Positions 1 through 55,166 of a stretch of DNA of 64,000 bases are shown one piece after another. Source of the DNA: Lota lota. Its lineage: Eukaryota; Chordata; Actinopteri; Gadiformes; Lotidae. The DNA is taken from contig JACYXH010000103.1 of assembly GCA_026745465.1 (NCBI GenBank), positions 526,001-590,000 on the forward strand. The letters are read 5' to 3'. Numbering within the stretch: position 1 is the first letter of the stretch; every line of letters begins with the position of its first letter. The translations under genes and the position numbers were made by a program. Under the pieces are notes generated by a model. The model saw nothing but the letters and a program-made list of their open reading frames with translations. It searched no databases and was not told where the DNA came from.

Positions 1-105
1 TTGAACATGCTGACCACCTGTTCTGCCTTAGAGCTCCAGAAGGATAATATCCTGTCTGTTCTCCTGCACCCTGGGTGGGTGAGAACCGACATGGGTGGAG
101 AAGAG
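1..105 (+). CDS. SDR copy 1, penultimate coding exon (5' truncated by window)
   Basis: It encodes LNMLTT through MGGEE in frame 1 and ends at GAG followed by GTGAGT. It aligns codon for codon with copy 2 exon 5 (2644-2754). Confidence 0.85.
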
Positions 106-428
106 GTGAGTGAACCTTGAATCAAATAGGGATTTAATAATATGAGATAGTACTTTACAAGAAATTCTAATAATCAACCCTAAAGGCTTGTAAGGCGTTA
201 TGCATTATCCACCATATCTCATCAGTGATTCTCAATGTTTGCACCAGAAAAGAAAAAAAAGAAAAACTCAATCCATGCGGAAAATGATTGGCACTGCTTC
301 TTGTGGCCGCCTAGGGTGACATTAACAGCCAGGAAAGTGTGGGAGGCATGCTAGGCGTGATCGATTCCCTGACAGAGAAGCACAACGGAGCATTCCTGGA
401 CTATAAGGGCCTGCCGATGCCATGGTAG
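1..428 (+). CDS. C-factor/sniffer-like short-chain dehydrogenase, copy 1 (3' end only)
   Basis: This is the last 72 codons of a classical SDR (NAD(P)-dependent oxidoreductase), cut by the window start. Two exons are visible, 1-105 and 315-428, joined in phase 0 by a GT-AG intron (donor GTGAGT at 106, acceptor CCTAG ending at 314), with stop TAG at 426-428. The exon at 1 lacks only its first two codons compared with copy 2. The protein contains HPGWVRTDMGG, the post-active-site PG motif of this family, and ends in the same LTEKHNGAFLDYKG tail as copy 2. The reading frame is intact. Nearly identical exon sequence, identical intron phase and a shared polyadenylation context mark it as a tandem duplicate of the gene at 1134-3122. 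The catalytic part lies outside the window. Substrate unknown; a carbonyl or aldehyde is typical for the family. Confidence 0.85.
315..428 (+). CDS. SDR copy 1, last coding exon
   Basis: It starts after CTAG at 311-314 and reads GDINSQESVGGMLGVIDSL and onward to TAG at 426-428. The length (114 bp) equals that of copy 2's last exon. Confidence 0.85.
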   Translation, partial: GDINSQESVGGMLGVIDSLTEKHNGAFLDYKGLPMPW

Positions 429-610
429 ACCTATACACAGCTCCATTGTGGGCTTCAGGAATGTCTGCTACTTACTAAATATGTCTACACGCATAGGCTA
501 CCATACGTTTGTGTGATACTATTGTCACATGTGTAATGCCAATATGTACAACAATCACATCAATGTGCATTTGTTGGCTACTAAGCACTGTTTTATGACG
601 ATTACATCTG

Positions 611-616
611 AATAAA
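611..616 (+). terminator. polyadenylation signal of SDR copy 1
   Basis: AATAAA lies 183 bp after the stop codon in the context GCATCTG/ACATCTG-AATAAAC, which is also present downstream of copy 2 (3281). Confidence 0.7.
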
Positions 617-1058
617 CCTTTTAATATTGAAGACGCAGTCATGAGTGGTAAGGTGTATGTTTACAACAACTAATTCCTTCTGTGCAGTCAACAGGATGTG
701 AGCGATCTGCGTTTCGCATTTCTGGACTAAACCATTTTGGGGAGAGGTGGGGGGAGTGCAGAAAATGTTATCTTTTCATCACAGTAGTTCAAATAATTTT
801 TACGTAATTTTTTTGTTTTAATTAATGGTAAACAGCCGTATTTCCTGACCTACAGATGAATCAGATAATATTTAAATTACAGGGCCCTTTCCCTCTCAGG
901 GACCCCTGAATCGTCATCACCTTTCACCCCATTACCGATAGCCAGGACATTTTTTTCCCCTTTAATGATCAGTTAACAGCTCGCCTGCATGTGTGTGTAT
1001 CCAATTGTCTATTAACATTCAGCCAACCTCAATATCTGGCACCCGAGAAGTTAGACGC

Positions 1059-1068
1059 GGCCAATATT
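1059..1068 (+). promoter_or_regulatory. CCAAT box upstream of SDR copy 2
   Basis: GGCCAATATT on the + strand lies about 66 bp upstream of the ATG at 1134. A CCAAT box at this distance fits a core promoter, but the transcription start is not determined. Confidence 0.4.
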
Positions 1069-1133
1069 AAGACAACATTTTCAACAAAGGCTGAGTTTTC
1101 CCATCGAGGTAGAGTGGCTTTGAGTGGGGAACC

Positions 1134-1277
1134 ATGGCGAGCGTTCCACGCACTGTGCTGATAACAGGAGCTAACAGAGGCCTGGGCTTGGAGATGGTTG
1201 AACAAATGATAGAAGGTCCCTCTCCCTTGCCACGTTTGTTTGCCTGTTGCAGAGACCCGGATGGACCCAGAGGCAAG
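1134..1277 (+). CDS. SDR copy 2, exon 1
   Basis: It carries 48 codons from ATG (ACCATGG context) to GGCAAG before donor GTAGGT, and holds the TGANRGLG cofactor-binding loop. It ends in phase 0. Confidence 0.88.
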
Positions 1278-3122
1278 GTAGGTTTTTCGTGGTCATAATG
1301 TTTGTACAAGACATAACCGTAAGCTGTCAACCAATTGTTCACAAACTTTGACGTAAGGTGTACCTTTAAATTGTCATCAAGACCTATCATATGCAAACGA
1401 TATAAATAGAAGCATACACATGCAGAGGCTGGGCAAAGAGTGCCACCCTTTATACACAATTAATACTGCAAGATGCCCATAGCCAGTTGGAAATAGTGGA
1501 AAGAAAATGCCAGAAACGCTGCTTATGCTCCCAGTGCGTTTTATTTAGTAAACACAAAACACCAATGGAAAACATAACAATGTGAAACATATGGAATACA
1601 CAAAGTGACACTATTTTTGAAATAGTAGTAATCCCTAATAATATATTTACTGAACAATATTGATCATATATTTATTTTAAATAGTTTTTTTCAATTATTG
1701 TAAATTTGTCAATTTCAAGCATAAAATCCCACGTACTACAGGTTGAAAAATATTATTTTAAACCACACCGCTATGCCTCTATGGACGGCTGACCTACCCA
1801 TGCAACCCCCACCGCTACACGTCATTTAATTGAGACCTGAAAAAAGTTGGCGTGCATCTCAAATAACATTTTGTTCCTGCTTTACAGGCATTGCAAGCGC
1901 TGGCCAAGAGCCACCCTGATGTGATCACCGTTATCCAACTAGGTTATGGCTCTTCATATAAAAACCATTTCGGATGTTTCAATCCGATGTCAGAAGAAAA
2001 CTACTATCTGATGCTTCTCAGAGTCTCTTATGTTTACCCTTTCTGATCTCCCTCTCAGATGTCGCAGACCTCTGCAGCATAAAACAGTGTGCCGAGAGGG
2101 TGGGCTCTCTGGTAGGGCCAGGGGGCCTTAACCTGTTGATCAACAACGCAGCGGTTCTTTTCCATGGCACTATTCAGACCACCAGTCCAGAGGACATGCT
2201 AACTACCTTCAACACCAACGTTATGGGCCCCATGAACCTCACTAAAGTGAGGGAAGGAGGGAGGCATTTATTTTGTGTGCAATTTATATATGTCATGGCT
2301 TCCCTCATTTTCTCCCTGTATAACCTCATTTTCTCTCACCCTGTGGTCATCATCATTATGAAGGAGCTCCTGCCTCACCTACGAGCAGCAGCTTTGGCCA
2401 GCGGGACACCAGGGATGTCCTGCAGCAAAGCAGCCGTGGTCAACCTCTCTAGCCTGGCTGGAAGCATGACTGCTACTCCGGAAAGCTACAGCAGGTTCCC
2501 TGTGTTGTCATACCGCGTCAGCAAGGCAAAGACCAGAGTTCGACTCATATCTAGCTAGCTCAAGCTCTTTAATAAATATGTCCTACAACATTACTATTGA
2601 AACACCGCTCTGTTTTAATGTTTTTTTTCTCTGCCCGTTCCAGGCGGGTTTGAACATGTTGACTACCTGCACTGCCTTAGAGCTCCAGAAGGATAATATC
2701 CTGTCTGTTCTCCTGCACCCTGGCTGGGTGAGAACCGACATGGGTGGAAAAGAGGTGAGTGCACTGCCTACCGCTGTTGTTTATTTATTTTGAATTTTGT
2801 GACATTTAATAATAACATAAGTAAGCTTTACAAAATATTTAAATTAACAACCATGTTTTTTTTTCAAAATGTTTTATTTGTAGTGCTTTATACATTATCC
2901 ACCACGTGAGATCACCACTGGTCCATGTTATGTTTTGCAGAAAAGACAAAAAGTAGATCAATCCATGGGAAAATGATTGATGATTATATTATTATATTTC
3001 CCCCCCAGGCGGACATTGACAGGCAAGAAAGTGTAAGTGGCCTGCTAAGCGTGATCGATTCCCTGACAGAGAAGCACAATGGAGCGTTCCTGGACTATAA
3101 GGGTGCGTCATTGCCATGGTAG
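1134..3122 (+). CDS. C-factor/sniffer-like short-chain dehydrogenase, copy 2 (complete)
   Basis: Six coding exons (1134-1277, 1888-1942, 2059-2246, 2364-2525, 2644-2754, 3009-3122) join to 257 codons plus TAG. Family features in order: Rossmann cofactor loop TGANRGLG (residues 11-18), NNAA (95-98), a serine cluster in NLSSLAGSM (158-163, Ser163 best placed as the catalytic one), YRVSK (Tyr179, Lys183) and PGWVRTDMGG (209-218). All catalytic residues of a classical SDR are present, so an active cytosolic NAD(P)-dependent carbonyl reductase is expected; the substrate is not known. The start ATG has a strong context (AACCATGG). Intron 4 uses a GC donor (AAG|GCAAAG) and falls exactly after Lys183. 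Intron 2 has a weak donor (GTTATG). Intron 3 is 117 bp, in frame and free of stops. Neighbours are tandem copy 1 upstream and gmds downstream on the same strand. Residue-level motifs make the family assignment firm; orthology is less certain. Confidence 0.88.
1888..1942 (+). CDS. SDR copy 2, exon 2
   Basis: It starts after TTTACAG and encodes ALQALAKSHPDVITVIQL plus one base of an Asp codon (phase 1). The donor GTTATG is weak but preserves the frame into exon 3. Confidence 0.8.
2059..2246 (+). CDS. SDR copy 2, exon 3
   Basis: It starts after CTCTCAG, completes the Asp codon and carries NNAA (residues 95-98) and FNTNVMGPMNLTK. The donor is GTGAGG. Confidence 0.85.
2364..2525 (+). CDS. SDR copy 2, exon 4 (active site)
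   Basis: It encodes ELLPHL through NLSSLAGSM and SYRVSK. The acceptor is ATGAAG, with the pyrimidine tract some distance upstream. The exon ends at the Lys183 codon with a GC donor, AAG|GCAAAG. The boundary is fixed because exon 5 begins with AGLNML, which must follow YRVSK directly in this family. Confidence 0.8.
2526..2643 (+). other. GC-AG intron 4 of SDR copy 2
   Basis: The 118-bp intron begins GCAAAG and ends TTCCAG. No GT donor nearby keeps the conserved YRVSK-AGLN join, so this is most simply one of the minor class of GC-AG introns. Confidence 0.65.
2644..2754 (+). CDS. SDR copy 2, exon 5
   Basis: It runs AGLNMLTTCTALELQKDN through PGWVRTDMGGKE between TTCCAG and GTGAGT. It is 37 codons long, phase 0 at both ends. 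Confidence 0.88.
3009..3122 (+). CDS. SDR copy 2, last coding exon
   Basis: It starts after a C-rich acceptor (CCCCCCAG) with ADIDRQESVSGLLSVIDSL and ends in TAG at 3120-3122. Confidence 0.88.
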   Translation, partial: ADIDRQESVSGLLSVIDSLTEKHNGAFLDYKGASLPW

Positions 3123-4181
3123 TCCTACATAAATAGTTCCATTGTTGGATGCCTTATCTTTTTTTTTTATAATACTTCACTTTATAATCACATGTAATAC
3201 CAATTTGTAAAACAATCATATCAGTGCAATGCTCATGTGCAAGTTGGCTATTAAGCATTCTTTTATAATGATAGCATCTGAATAAACTTTTTTAACTCAT
3301 CATGAGAGTTGAGGTGTATGTTTACCAACAGGTGGTGCTGTTTCACTTAACTATGTCATAACTGTCATATGTCTCAATGTATATTGTTCATCAGTATTCC
3401 TCATTGCTTCTATCCCCAGGCTTCACAATATGGTTGGCTTAATGTTCAGTGTGTTTCTGAGGACAATGGAAACCAATTAAATGTCTTGTTCGTTGCCATC
3501 TCGCAACCCAGTTGGTGGCCCGCCGCGAACCCCAATGGGCCTGACTCGTAGTTTGAAATGATTGGTTCTTGGGCCATTGCTATACTAGACCTAAACTACC
3601 GAAGAACAGTCCAGGGTATGTGTTTATTATAAAATTATAAATGACCAAATTATAAATCTTTGCCTAATAAATACCGACGCCTTCTGAGCTATTGCTGTAA
3701 TCAGCATAATCTAGCTAATCATTATTTTGGTGGGCGAGTCGCTATTAGGCCTACAAATGTAGCAGTCTCTGGATCCTATTCCGCCACCTAGTGGTTATAA
3801 GGGCATCTCCAAGTTCTCTTACTTCAGCCTTATTGTCCATTTACGAGAAATAAACTGTTACTGAAATGGTTTCTATAAGCAACATACTAAGATTTCACAA
3901 AATAAACACAGCAGCATAAAATGCATAATTTATTGAAAACGTTCAAAGTACACTGTTTTCATCATTTTCAATTAATAATGAAAATGACATCACACAACTC
4001 TCAACCTATTTAACTGATAACCTTTTATAAGGTCAAAATGAGATAGTATATACATCTTTGAGGGATGCCCAAGGCTTCAAAGTATAAAGGCTACAGTAAC
4101 ATTCAAATAAGAGCTCGTTGCCGACATTAAAGTCAAACATAGCAATAGCTAAAGTAAATGTGAATATGGATGGGTATTATG
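3123..4181. other. 3' UTR of SDR copy 2 and intergenic DNA
   Basis: No gene is recognised past the 3' UTR. An AT-rich stretch at 3950-3995 contains a small inverted repeat (TCATTTTCA/TGAAAATGA). Confidence 0.5.
3281..3286 (+). terminator. polyadenylation signal of SDR copy 2
   Basis: AATAAA lies 159 bp after the stop codon, in the same local context as the copy 1 signal at 611. Confidence 0.7.
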
Positions 4182-4570
4182 GTGGAAATTCTTGGAACTG
4201 TATTGACAACGCAACTCAGAATAAACTTAAGACTTTACTGTAATAAAGGGTAAAAATTGTGTACGATAAAAGTAGTCTCTGTGCAGAGAGGCCACACAAC
4301 ACGACACGCATACACCGCGCTGTAGTGAGCCCCGAACAGTGCGCACACTCCAGGGTGACCGCAGGTAAACGTCCTTGACCGCTGCAGATAGGCCACTACT
4401 CATTTCGACCTTCTCGGGATGTAGCTCCTGGTATTGCTGCGTCTGAGTCAGCCGAAGCTGTCTGTTTCCGTCAAGGGCGATAAGCGTGGTATAAACAGTG
4501 AAATGGTTACTATAGATACGAATTAAGAGGCCACAAGTGTCTTGCGAACATGTCTTATGGAAATTTCCGT
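4182..4570 (+). repeat. dispersed repeat, copy A (unclassified, ~390 bp)
   Basis: This stretch matches 16810-17217 in the same orientation along its whole length. Long shared blocks include those around AGTAGTCTCTG, CCGAACAGTG, GCAGATAGGCCACTACT and TGCTGCGTCTGAGTCAGCC. Both copies begin GTGGAAATTCT and end near TATGGAAATTTCC, so GGAAATT occurs near each end in opposite orientation. No transposase or reverse transcriptase is encoded. A solo LTR or a non-autonomous DNA element would both fit; I do not recognise the family. It ends about 250 bp before the gmds ATG. Confidence 0.75.
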
Positions 4571-4823
4571 TGAAGTACATATTTTTCCTCCTGTGGTAGG
4601 CGCTGTGGAAAATACCTCGTTCTCCTTTTTGTTGACAACTCGTTGGCTGCTGAGCCCTGCCCTCTTTCGATTGGTTGATTCCTTGCCCTGCTTCCTAGTA
4701 CGTCACTTGTTAGCGTAGTTCGGTTTAAGAGACCCATTCTTATTGAATAAGAGACCCACTGTAGCGTATTATCCTTCCGTCTTTCTCTTCAACTACTGTA
4801 CCCTCCAACTTTGATAATTGAAA
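4571..4823 (+). promoter_or_regulatory. gmds: gmds proximal promoter and 5' UTR
   Basis: The region between repeat A and the gmds ATG contains an inverted CCAAT box (GATTGGTTG, 4669-4677), a CRE-like TACGTCAC (4699-4706) and a pyrimidine-rich CTTCCGTCTTTCTCTTC just upstream of the start codon that could hold the transcription start. AAGAGACCCA occurs twice (4727, 4749). There is no TATA box, which is usual for a housekeeping gene. Confidence 0.5.
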
Positions 4824-49278
<44,455 letters not shown>

Positions 49279-49300
49279 GTGTGGATCCCACACACACACA

Positions 49301-49332
<32 letters not shown>

Positions 49333-49740
49333 CACTCACACGCACACGCACTCCACATGTCATGTCAACTCATTTGGACGTCCCCACACACAAGCATGCA
49401 CACGCACATGGGGTCGTCGTCCGGAGCAAAATACCACAATGGATCCCAAAAAAGCAGGAGACTTGAGCTCAGAGTTCAGATGTGTGCGCACAGCATTGTG
49501 GGGGCCATGTTTTCCCAGCTTCCTCGCGGCCGGCCGTATGTGATCTGCATGGAGCCTCCTGTGATGCCCTGCCAGAAGAGAAACAGAGAGGCGCAGAGGA
49601 GGAGGAGGAGCGAGGGGAGAGCGAGGGGAGCCGGGGCCGAGGGACACATGCTGCGAGGCCACAGACTGCACTTCAGTTTCCCACAACTCACCCATGTCCC
49701 ACATCCCGCCTCCAGCCTCCCGCTCTGAGATACGCCTGCA

Positions 49741-49911
<171 letters not shown>

Positions 49912-50884
49912 CTTCCCAGGGACGATCACAGAGATAGTGTTTGTATTATCCACTACGGTGCCAGCAGCAAACACAGAGTTCCGCTGAGATGAAACGGAAC
50001 AGCAGGTTGCCATGTCCAGGAGCAGATGGAGCTGTGTGTGTGTGTGGCAGTACATGCGAGTACGCATTCCTGTGTGTGTGGCGCGAGTGTGTGATATAGA
50101 GTGACCTTAAAACACATGTGGCGTTGAACTACATGTGGCTGCACAGTTGAAAAGCTCAACGGGTTGCAGGAGGCCCCTCACGGTGGTCCGTGTCATTTGC
50201 TCTTTGAGATGTGTACCCACGAGTTGTGTGCTTGCGTGTGTGCGCGCAGTGGGTCACTTTCGTAAGAGCTGGGTGGTAGCCATGGCACCCCATGCTGTTC
50301 AGGTCGGTCGTAGTGGCTTTGATGGCGTCAGTAAAATACGTCAGTCTGCCAGATCTGATTCCACGAGCCGGCAGTCACAACCGCCTCTAGTAACACGTAT
50401 CATAAAGCCATGCTCTGTCCAAACGGCACATCTTCCTGTAAAAGGTCACACGGCCACTTCTCTTAGCAATAATGCTGAATCCCGAAGTCTAGCTGGGGAG
50501 CTTATCTGTGTGCTTGAGGTTAGGACGAACAATAAATAGGAATATTTAGTTGAATCACTTTAAGGGTGTGTGTGTGTCTTTGTGTAGGCAGACATGTAGT
50601 GTTTGCCTAAGAGGTCTGAGGTTCTCTATCCCTGCTTATAAAGTAAAGTTAGTCCCTGCGACCAAGCAAGCACGACTGTGTATTCATGTGTATGTGTACA
50701 TGTTGGTTGCCACTCCCCTTGTCTTGGACACCTTGCTTTGAGACGCTCCAGGTTTCCTGTGGGAACGCCAACATTCCAGGTCTGGTGATTCAGGCAGCTC
50801 CTCTCCGTGCGTCTCTGGTTTCGGAAAAGGCAGATTTTCGGGAAGTCAAACAGAAGCTGAGAAGTTGAGGGGAACGGAGGCAGC

Positions 50885-50886
<2 letters not shown>

Positions 50887-50941
<55 letters not shown>
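50887..50941 (+). repeat. (GT)n microsatellite, ~55 bp
   Basis: Uninterrupted GT array. Confidence 0.95.
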
Positions 50942-50944
<3 letters not shown>

Positions 50945-51009
50945 TAAACGTGTTTGTGGGACATTCAGACATTCAAAGTAAATGAACCATCTCTTTGGTT
51001 TAAAGTTGA

Positions 51010-51354
51010 CCTCCCCCTCCGCCTCTCTCTACCTCTCTCTTTCTCTCTTTCTAAACTGCATAATTGTCGACCTAATCGGTGTCTCCTTTGGACATGTGAT
51101 TATAATCAATATTGTCGTTTTTCTTCTGCTTGCACTCTATCTCTATTCCTCTGTCTCCGTCTCCCCCTCTCTTTCTCTCTCCCTGTCTTTCTTTCTCTGA
51201 TTTTCTTTCTGTCTTTCTTTCTCGCCATCTCTTTCTTGCTTTCTTTCTCTTTTTGTCTTTCTTTCTCTCTGTCTTTCTTTTTCATTCTGTCTTTTTCTCT
51301 TTCTTTCTTTCTTTCTTTCTCTTTTTTTCTTTCTTTCATTCTTTGCTCTCCCCC

Positions 51355-51405
<51 letters not shown>
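51010..51405 (+). repeat. polypyrimidine tract CTTT/CTCT ending in (TC)n
   Basis: Dense CTTTCTTT and CTCTCT units with few purines; pure TC at 51357-51403. Confidence 0.85.
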
Positions 51406-51406
<1 letters not shown>

Positions 51407-53199
51407 CGCCTGTGCCCGGGCGTCCGGGACAGGGTAATTGGTGGTAATTGGCTGTGGATGGATTGCGGGTGGCACGAGGGGCGTGCTGTGTGTCTACCCT
51501 AACAACGTCTGAAGGCGTGCGGTGGGCAGGGCGTCGTCTGGGCCCGGGTATCGGGTGTCTGGCCCGGACCAGAGATCCAGCACCATCTAGACGACTCTCA
51601 ATGGAGCCCTTCATTACGCCATTATGGGAAGGATGCCGGGAATGGAACGCTGTGCTCCGAAACCTGGCGCGGGGGGCGGGATTTTTTTTTAAGACAATTG
51701 TCCTCTTCTGTCGCTGATCTCATTTTGGTTTACTGCTGAAAGATTTCAAGATTGAGGATATTACAGTGTGTCTGTTTGTTTTCAGTTGTTAAACAATTTG
51801 GAGCATTAGGGCCGGTCTGAGTGTAGTATGGTTTGTCAAGAATGTGGCAATGTGTCTGGATCGGAGCAATGCGTTACAAGATGGAAAACCAGCAGTAACT
51901 CAGCTAAGCGCTGCTGCTGCAGACAGACTCTCTCTGATAAGATGAAGATGTTGGAGGAACATATTTCCATTAATTTACTTAGTTTACTGGCCCTGTTCCC
52001 TCCCTCTCTCCCCTCACTTACCCTCGCCCCGGGATGGGCAGTGCCCCTGTGCTGAGTTGGCCAGCAGTAGGTACAGCTGTTTGAAATGGGCCCCATGGCC
52101 CCTGGGCCCTAGCCCCCTCCACTCATTTCTCCATCCTCCACTTACTCCCTCCCCCATCCCTCCTGGCTTCATAAAGCCATTTCCTGTGTGTAGAACATTG
52201 AGAACTGGCTGGGAGGGAGCAGGGGAGACAGCAGACCTAGTGGTTTGTCTCTCTCGCTCTCCCCCCCGCCCCCCCCCCCCCCCCCAAGCTCTGTCCTGCC
52301 TTGTTTGATACTTTCTATGAATCCTTTCTTTCTTTTCACTTATTGTGTGTGTATAAACATATGCCGCGAGCCCTGTACTTTAATGTGCTGTAAATCCGTT
52401 TTTTGCCTTTTTCACCCTATCATATTTGTTCCTATTGTGCAGTCCAACAATACACAACTACTGATGCCTTACGTCACAGCCCTGTGTGTTTAGTGCCGTT
52501 TAACTGAGCAGTTTACCAGCCAGTTATCCAGTCATATTTCCCTCCTGGTGTCTAATTGCTAGCTGTCTCCCATGCAGAAAACTGTTGCCAGATGAGATGG
52601 TGGCTCACCTGGTTTCCCAACCAGCCTCTCAAGCACACACACACACACAATAGCTGCCGATAAATCCCTCACCGCGCTTAAATTTCATTCAGCTATTTAT
52701 TTTCAAAATACCTGAGACAACAGTTTGATAGCTGTTTCCTTCTGTGTGTGCATATGCATATGTAAGTGGAAACTTTGTGTGCGGTTGTGTGTGTGTCAGC
52801 GTGTCAGACCCTGTGGGGCGGTAGAGCTGTCCGACTCCTGGCAGCATTGTGTGAAAACAGTGAGGTGGCAGGACAGAATGGCCGGTGTCACTTTTCACCG
52901 TCTTTATTATTGCTGTCTCTGGTTCTCTCAGCTGCAGCTGCCTCCTCACGCTGTAATGGTTACAGATGAGGCTAATTAGCCAATCACAGCGCAGATCAGG
53001 GCCAATCGCAATTGATTGATGAGAGCAGCGGGCCATTCATCAGGTCGGAATGTGTCAGTTGACCTGGGACTCTGTGCAGAGGGCTACAGTAGCCTGGGTT
53101 TTACCCTTTAAAATGTCTTGTCTCGTCACTTACATTCGTTGAGCAAGATTGTGATCTGTGATGCGATTCTCACTCATTTTTTACATTGTGCTCTCGCTG

Positions 53200-53200
<1 letters not shown>

Positions 53201-53271
<71 letters not shown>
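53201..53271 (+). repeat. (GT)n microsatellite, ~71 bp
   Basis: Uninterrupted GT array. Confidence 0.95.
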
Positions 53272-53275
<4 letters not shown>

Positions 53276-54079
53276 CTGTGTGTGTCGTCACTCTTAGCAA
53301 TTGGTTGTGCAGCCACTAGGGGGTGCAAGACTATCGACTCGTGTTCCATTGGTGGGATTAGACCTGTCTCAGGTCACAGGACAGTCTCTGGAGCCACTCT
53401 GTCCCAATCGGAACAACAAGGGCAGAGACAATTGATTCAGGATATTCTGCAGGAGCCCAGTGGGTGCAAGTTGTGTTGGGGGGGGGAGGGGGGTACTTCA
53501 GCCTAGAAGTAAAAAAAAGAAAAGCGATCTGAGCAGTTAATGACCATGAAAAAAAAGGGTTCCATTAGAGCAAGTGCAAGGTACGTTGTCAAACCATGTC
53601 AAAACCAATGTCACATTGGCTTGAGATGTGGTCTGCAGCCAACTAGAAAACTACCTGGAAAAAGCGCTGGAAATTGTCTCAAGCTGGAAGTAGCAGACAT
53701 CTTACGCAAACTTTATAAATTTGTCAAAAACAACACAGACATTTTCACCAACACTTTGTGAGACCCAAACGGACCCGTTTTCAATTGAAACAAGTGATTT
53801 TGGGGTTTACCACCCCTTTAATAAACCCTGCTGGAGCGGTGGATACAGAGTGGGCACTAATAGGGGCAGCGAGGGGTACTGGAAGGGGGCGTTGGGTTTC
53901 ATCTCCTCCCACACCCACCGTCCCCTCCCCTGGACCACCTCCCTGCTCTGCCGCCTCCTGACTCCCACCTCCGCCGCACTCACACACACTGGCATGAAAT
54001 GACATGACGCTATGTTATTTTTGGGAAGTGTGTATAATTGCATGTGTGAGTGTGTGTAAGAGGGACTAACCCCCTGCAT

Positions 54080-54104
54080 GGGGGGGGGGGGGGGGGGGGG
54101 GGGG
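54080..54104 (+). repeat. poly(G) run, 25 bases
   Basis: Pure G tract followed by a short (GT)n (54115-54131). Confidence 0.9.
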
Positions 54105-55092
54105 TGGCAAGCCGTGTGTGTGTGTGTGTGTGGATTCACAAGCAGGAGAGACAGGGACAGCAGCTCCGTCCATGTTGACATGGCATCCCACACAGGCAGA
54201 GTGAATAAACAACAGCAGGTGTGTGTGTGTGTGTGTGTGTGTGCAAAAAGGAGGAGAAGAGAGATTTTAGAGGAGGATTTCAAGGCGTTAATTGCAGGTG
54301 AAACTTAACCCGTGGCCTTAGGAGCAGCTCAATAATAGGGTCTGCCCCCTACTGCTCACATTAAGAATCGCAACACTCACACAGGCACACACGCACACAG
54401 CTCCTTCCCACAGAGGGATGCTTTGCATGTCATTCTACAGATCCTGACTTGACATAATGAAGGCGTAGGGGTCTGATCCCTCATTTGGTGAAGAGGCCAG
54501 AAGCTATAGTCATGTTTGTTTGGAACGAGGCCGCGAGAACAAGTTTTCCAGTCTCCTGTGTTCTAGGCTATGACTTTTTGTTTGTTTAGGTTTAATGATG
54601 ATTCATTTAAGGCAGGGGGGTGGTTCTCCTAACTTAACTTAAATATGCAGTGTTTGCGTGCTTGGTGAAGACCCAGACCAATGACATACATAAATACAAC
54701 ATAAGAAAATACAAGAGACTCCATGGGCAGTAGGGTGAGAGGAGTCAGGGTATAGGCTTCATGTTCCTGTCTTCTGTTGTCACAATCTGAGCAGAGGTAG
54801 TCTGAATGCATTCTGAGGTTTCCTCCCTTAGTGAAATGCATAGCCATCATGGTGATGCAGAGGCCGTAGTGGGGCTATGTAGGTTTCTGTCTGTGTGTGG
54901 GTGTACGTATGCACATGTTCATGTAACTGCGTGCGTGCGTGTTCAGCCAATTGACGCCAGCTTACTATAGATTTATAGACAGAAACCTGACACTAGTTGT
55001 GGCCTTACGTCTGCACTGAGACTCAGGGTCACGCTCCACACAAACCGAAACCATGCTATAGTCATTCTCTCTGTTGCTCTTGATTTTCTGTT

Positions 55093-55166
55093 TCTCCCTC
55101 CCTCCCTCCCTCCCTCCCTCCCTCCCCTTCCTCCCCCCCTCCCTCCCTCCCTCTCTCTCTCTCTGT
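55093..55166 (+). repeat. (CCCT)n-rich tract
   Basis: Clean CCCT tetranucleotide units at 55096-55125 and again after 55138. Confidence 0.85.

Larger units (their letters stand above)
429..1133. other. 3' UTR of copy 1 and intergenic region / 5' flank of copy 2
   Basis: No coding sequence is seen. The first ~200 bp is the copy 1 3' UTR with its AATAAA. A CCAAT box (GGCCAATATT, 1059-1068) lies about 70 bp before the copy 2 start codon. No TATA box is evident. Confidence 0.6.

Noticed and set aside
1974-2558. Single 194-residue reading frame as a separate gene
   Set aside because: It is exons 3 and 4 of the SDR gene read through introns; the start ATG lies in intron 2.
4227-4580. Minus-strand 117-residue frame divergent from gmds
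   Set aside because: It lies wholly within dispersed repeat copy A; the copy B equivalent is broken in that frame and no protein family is recognisable.
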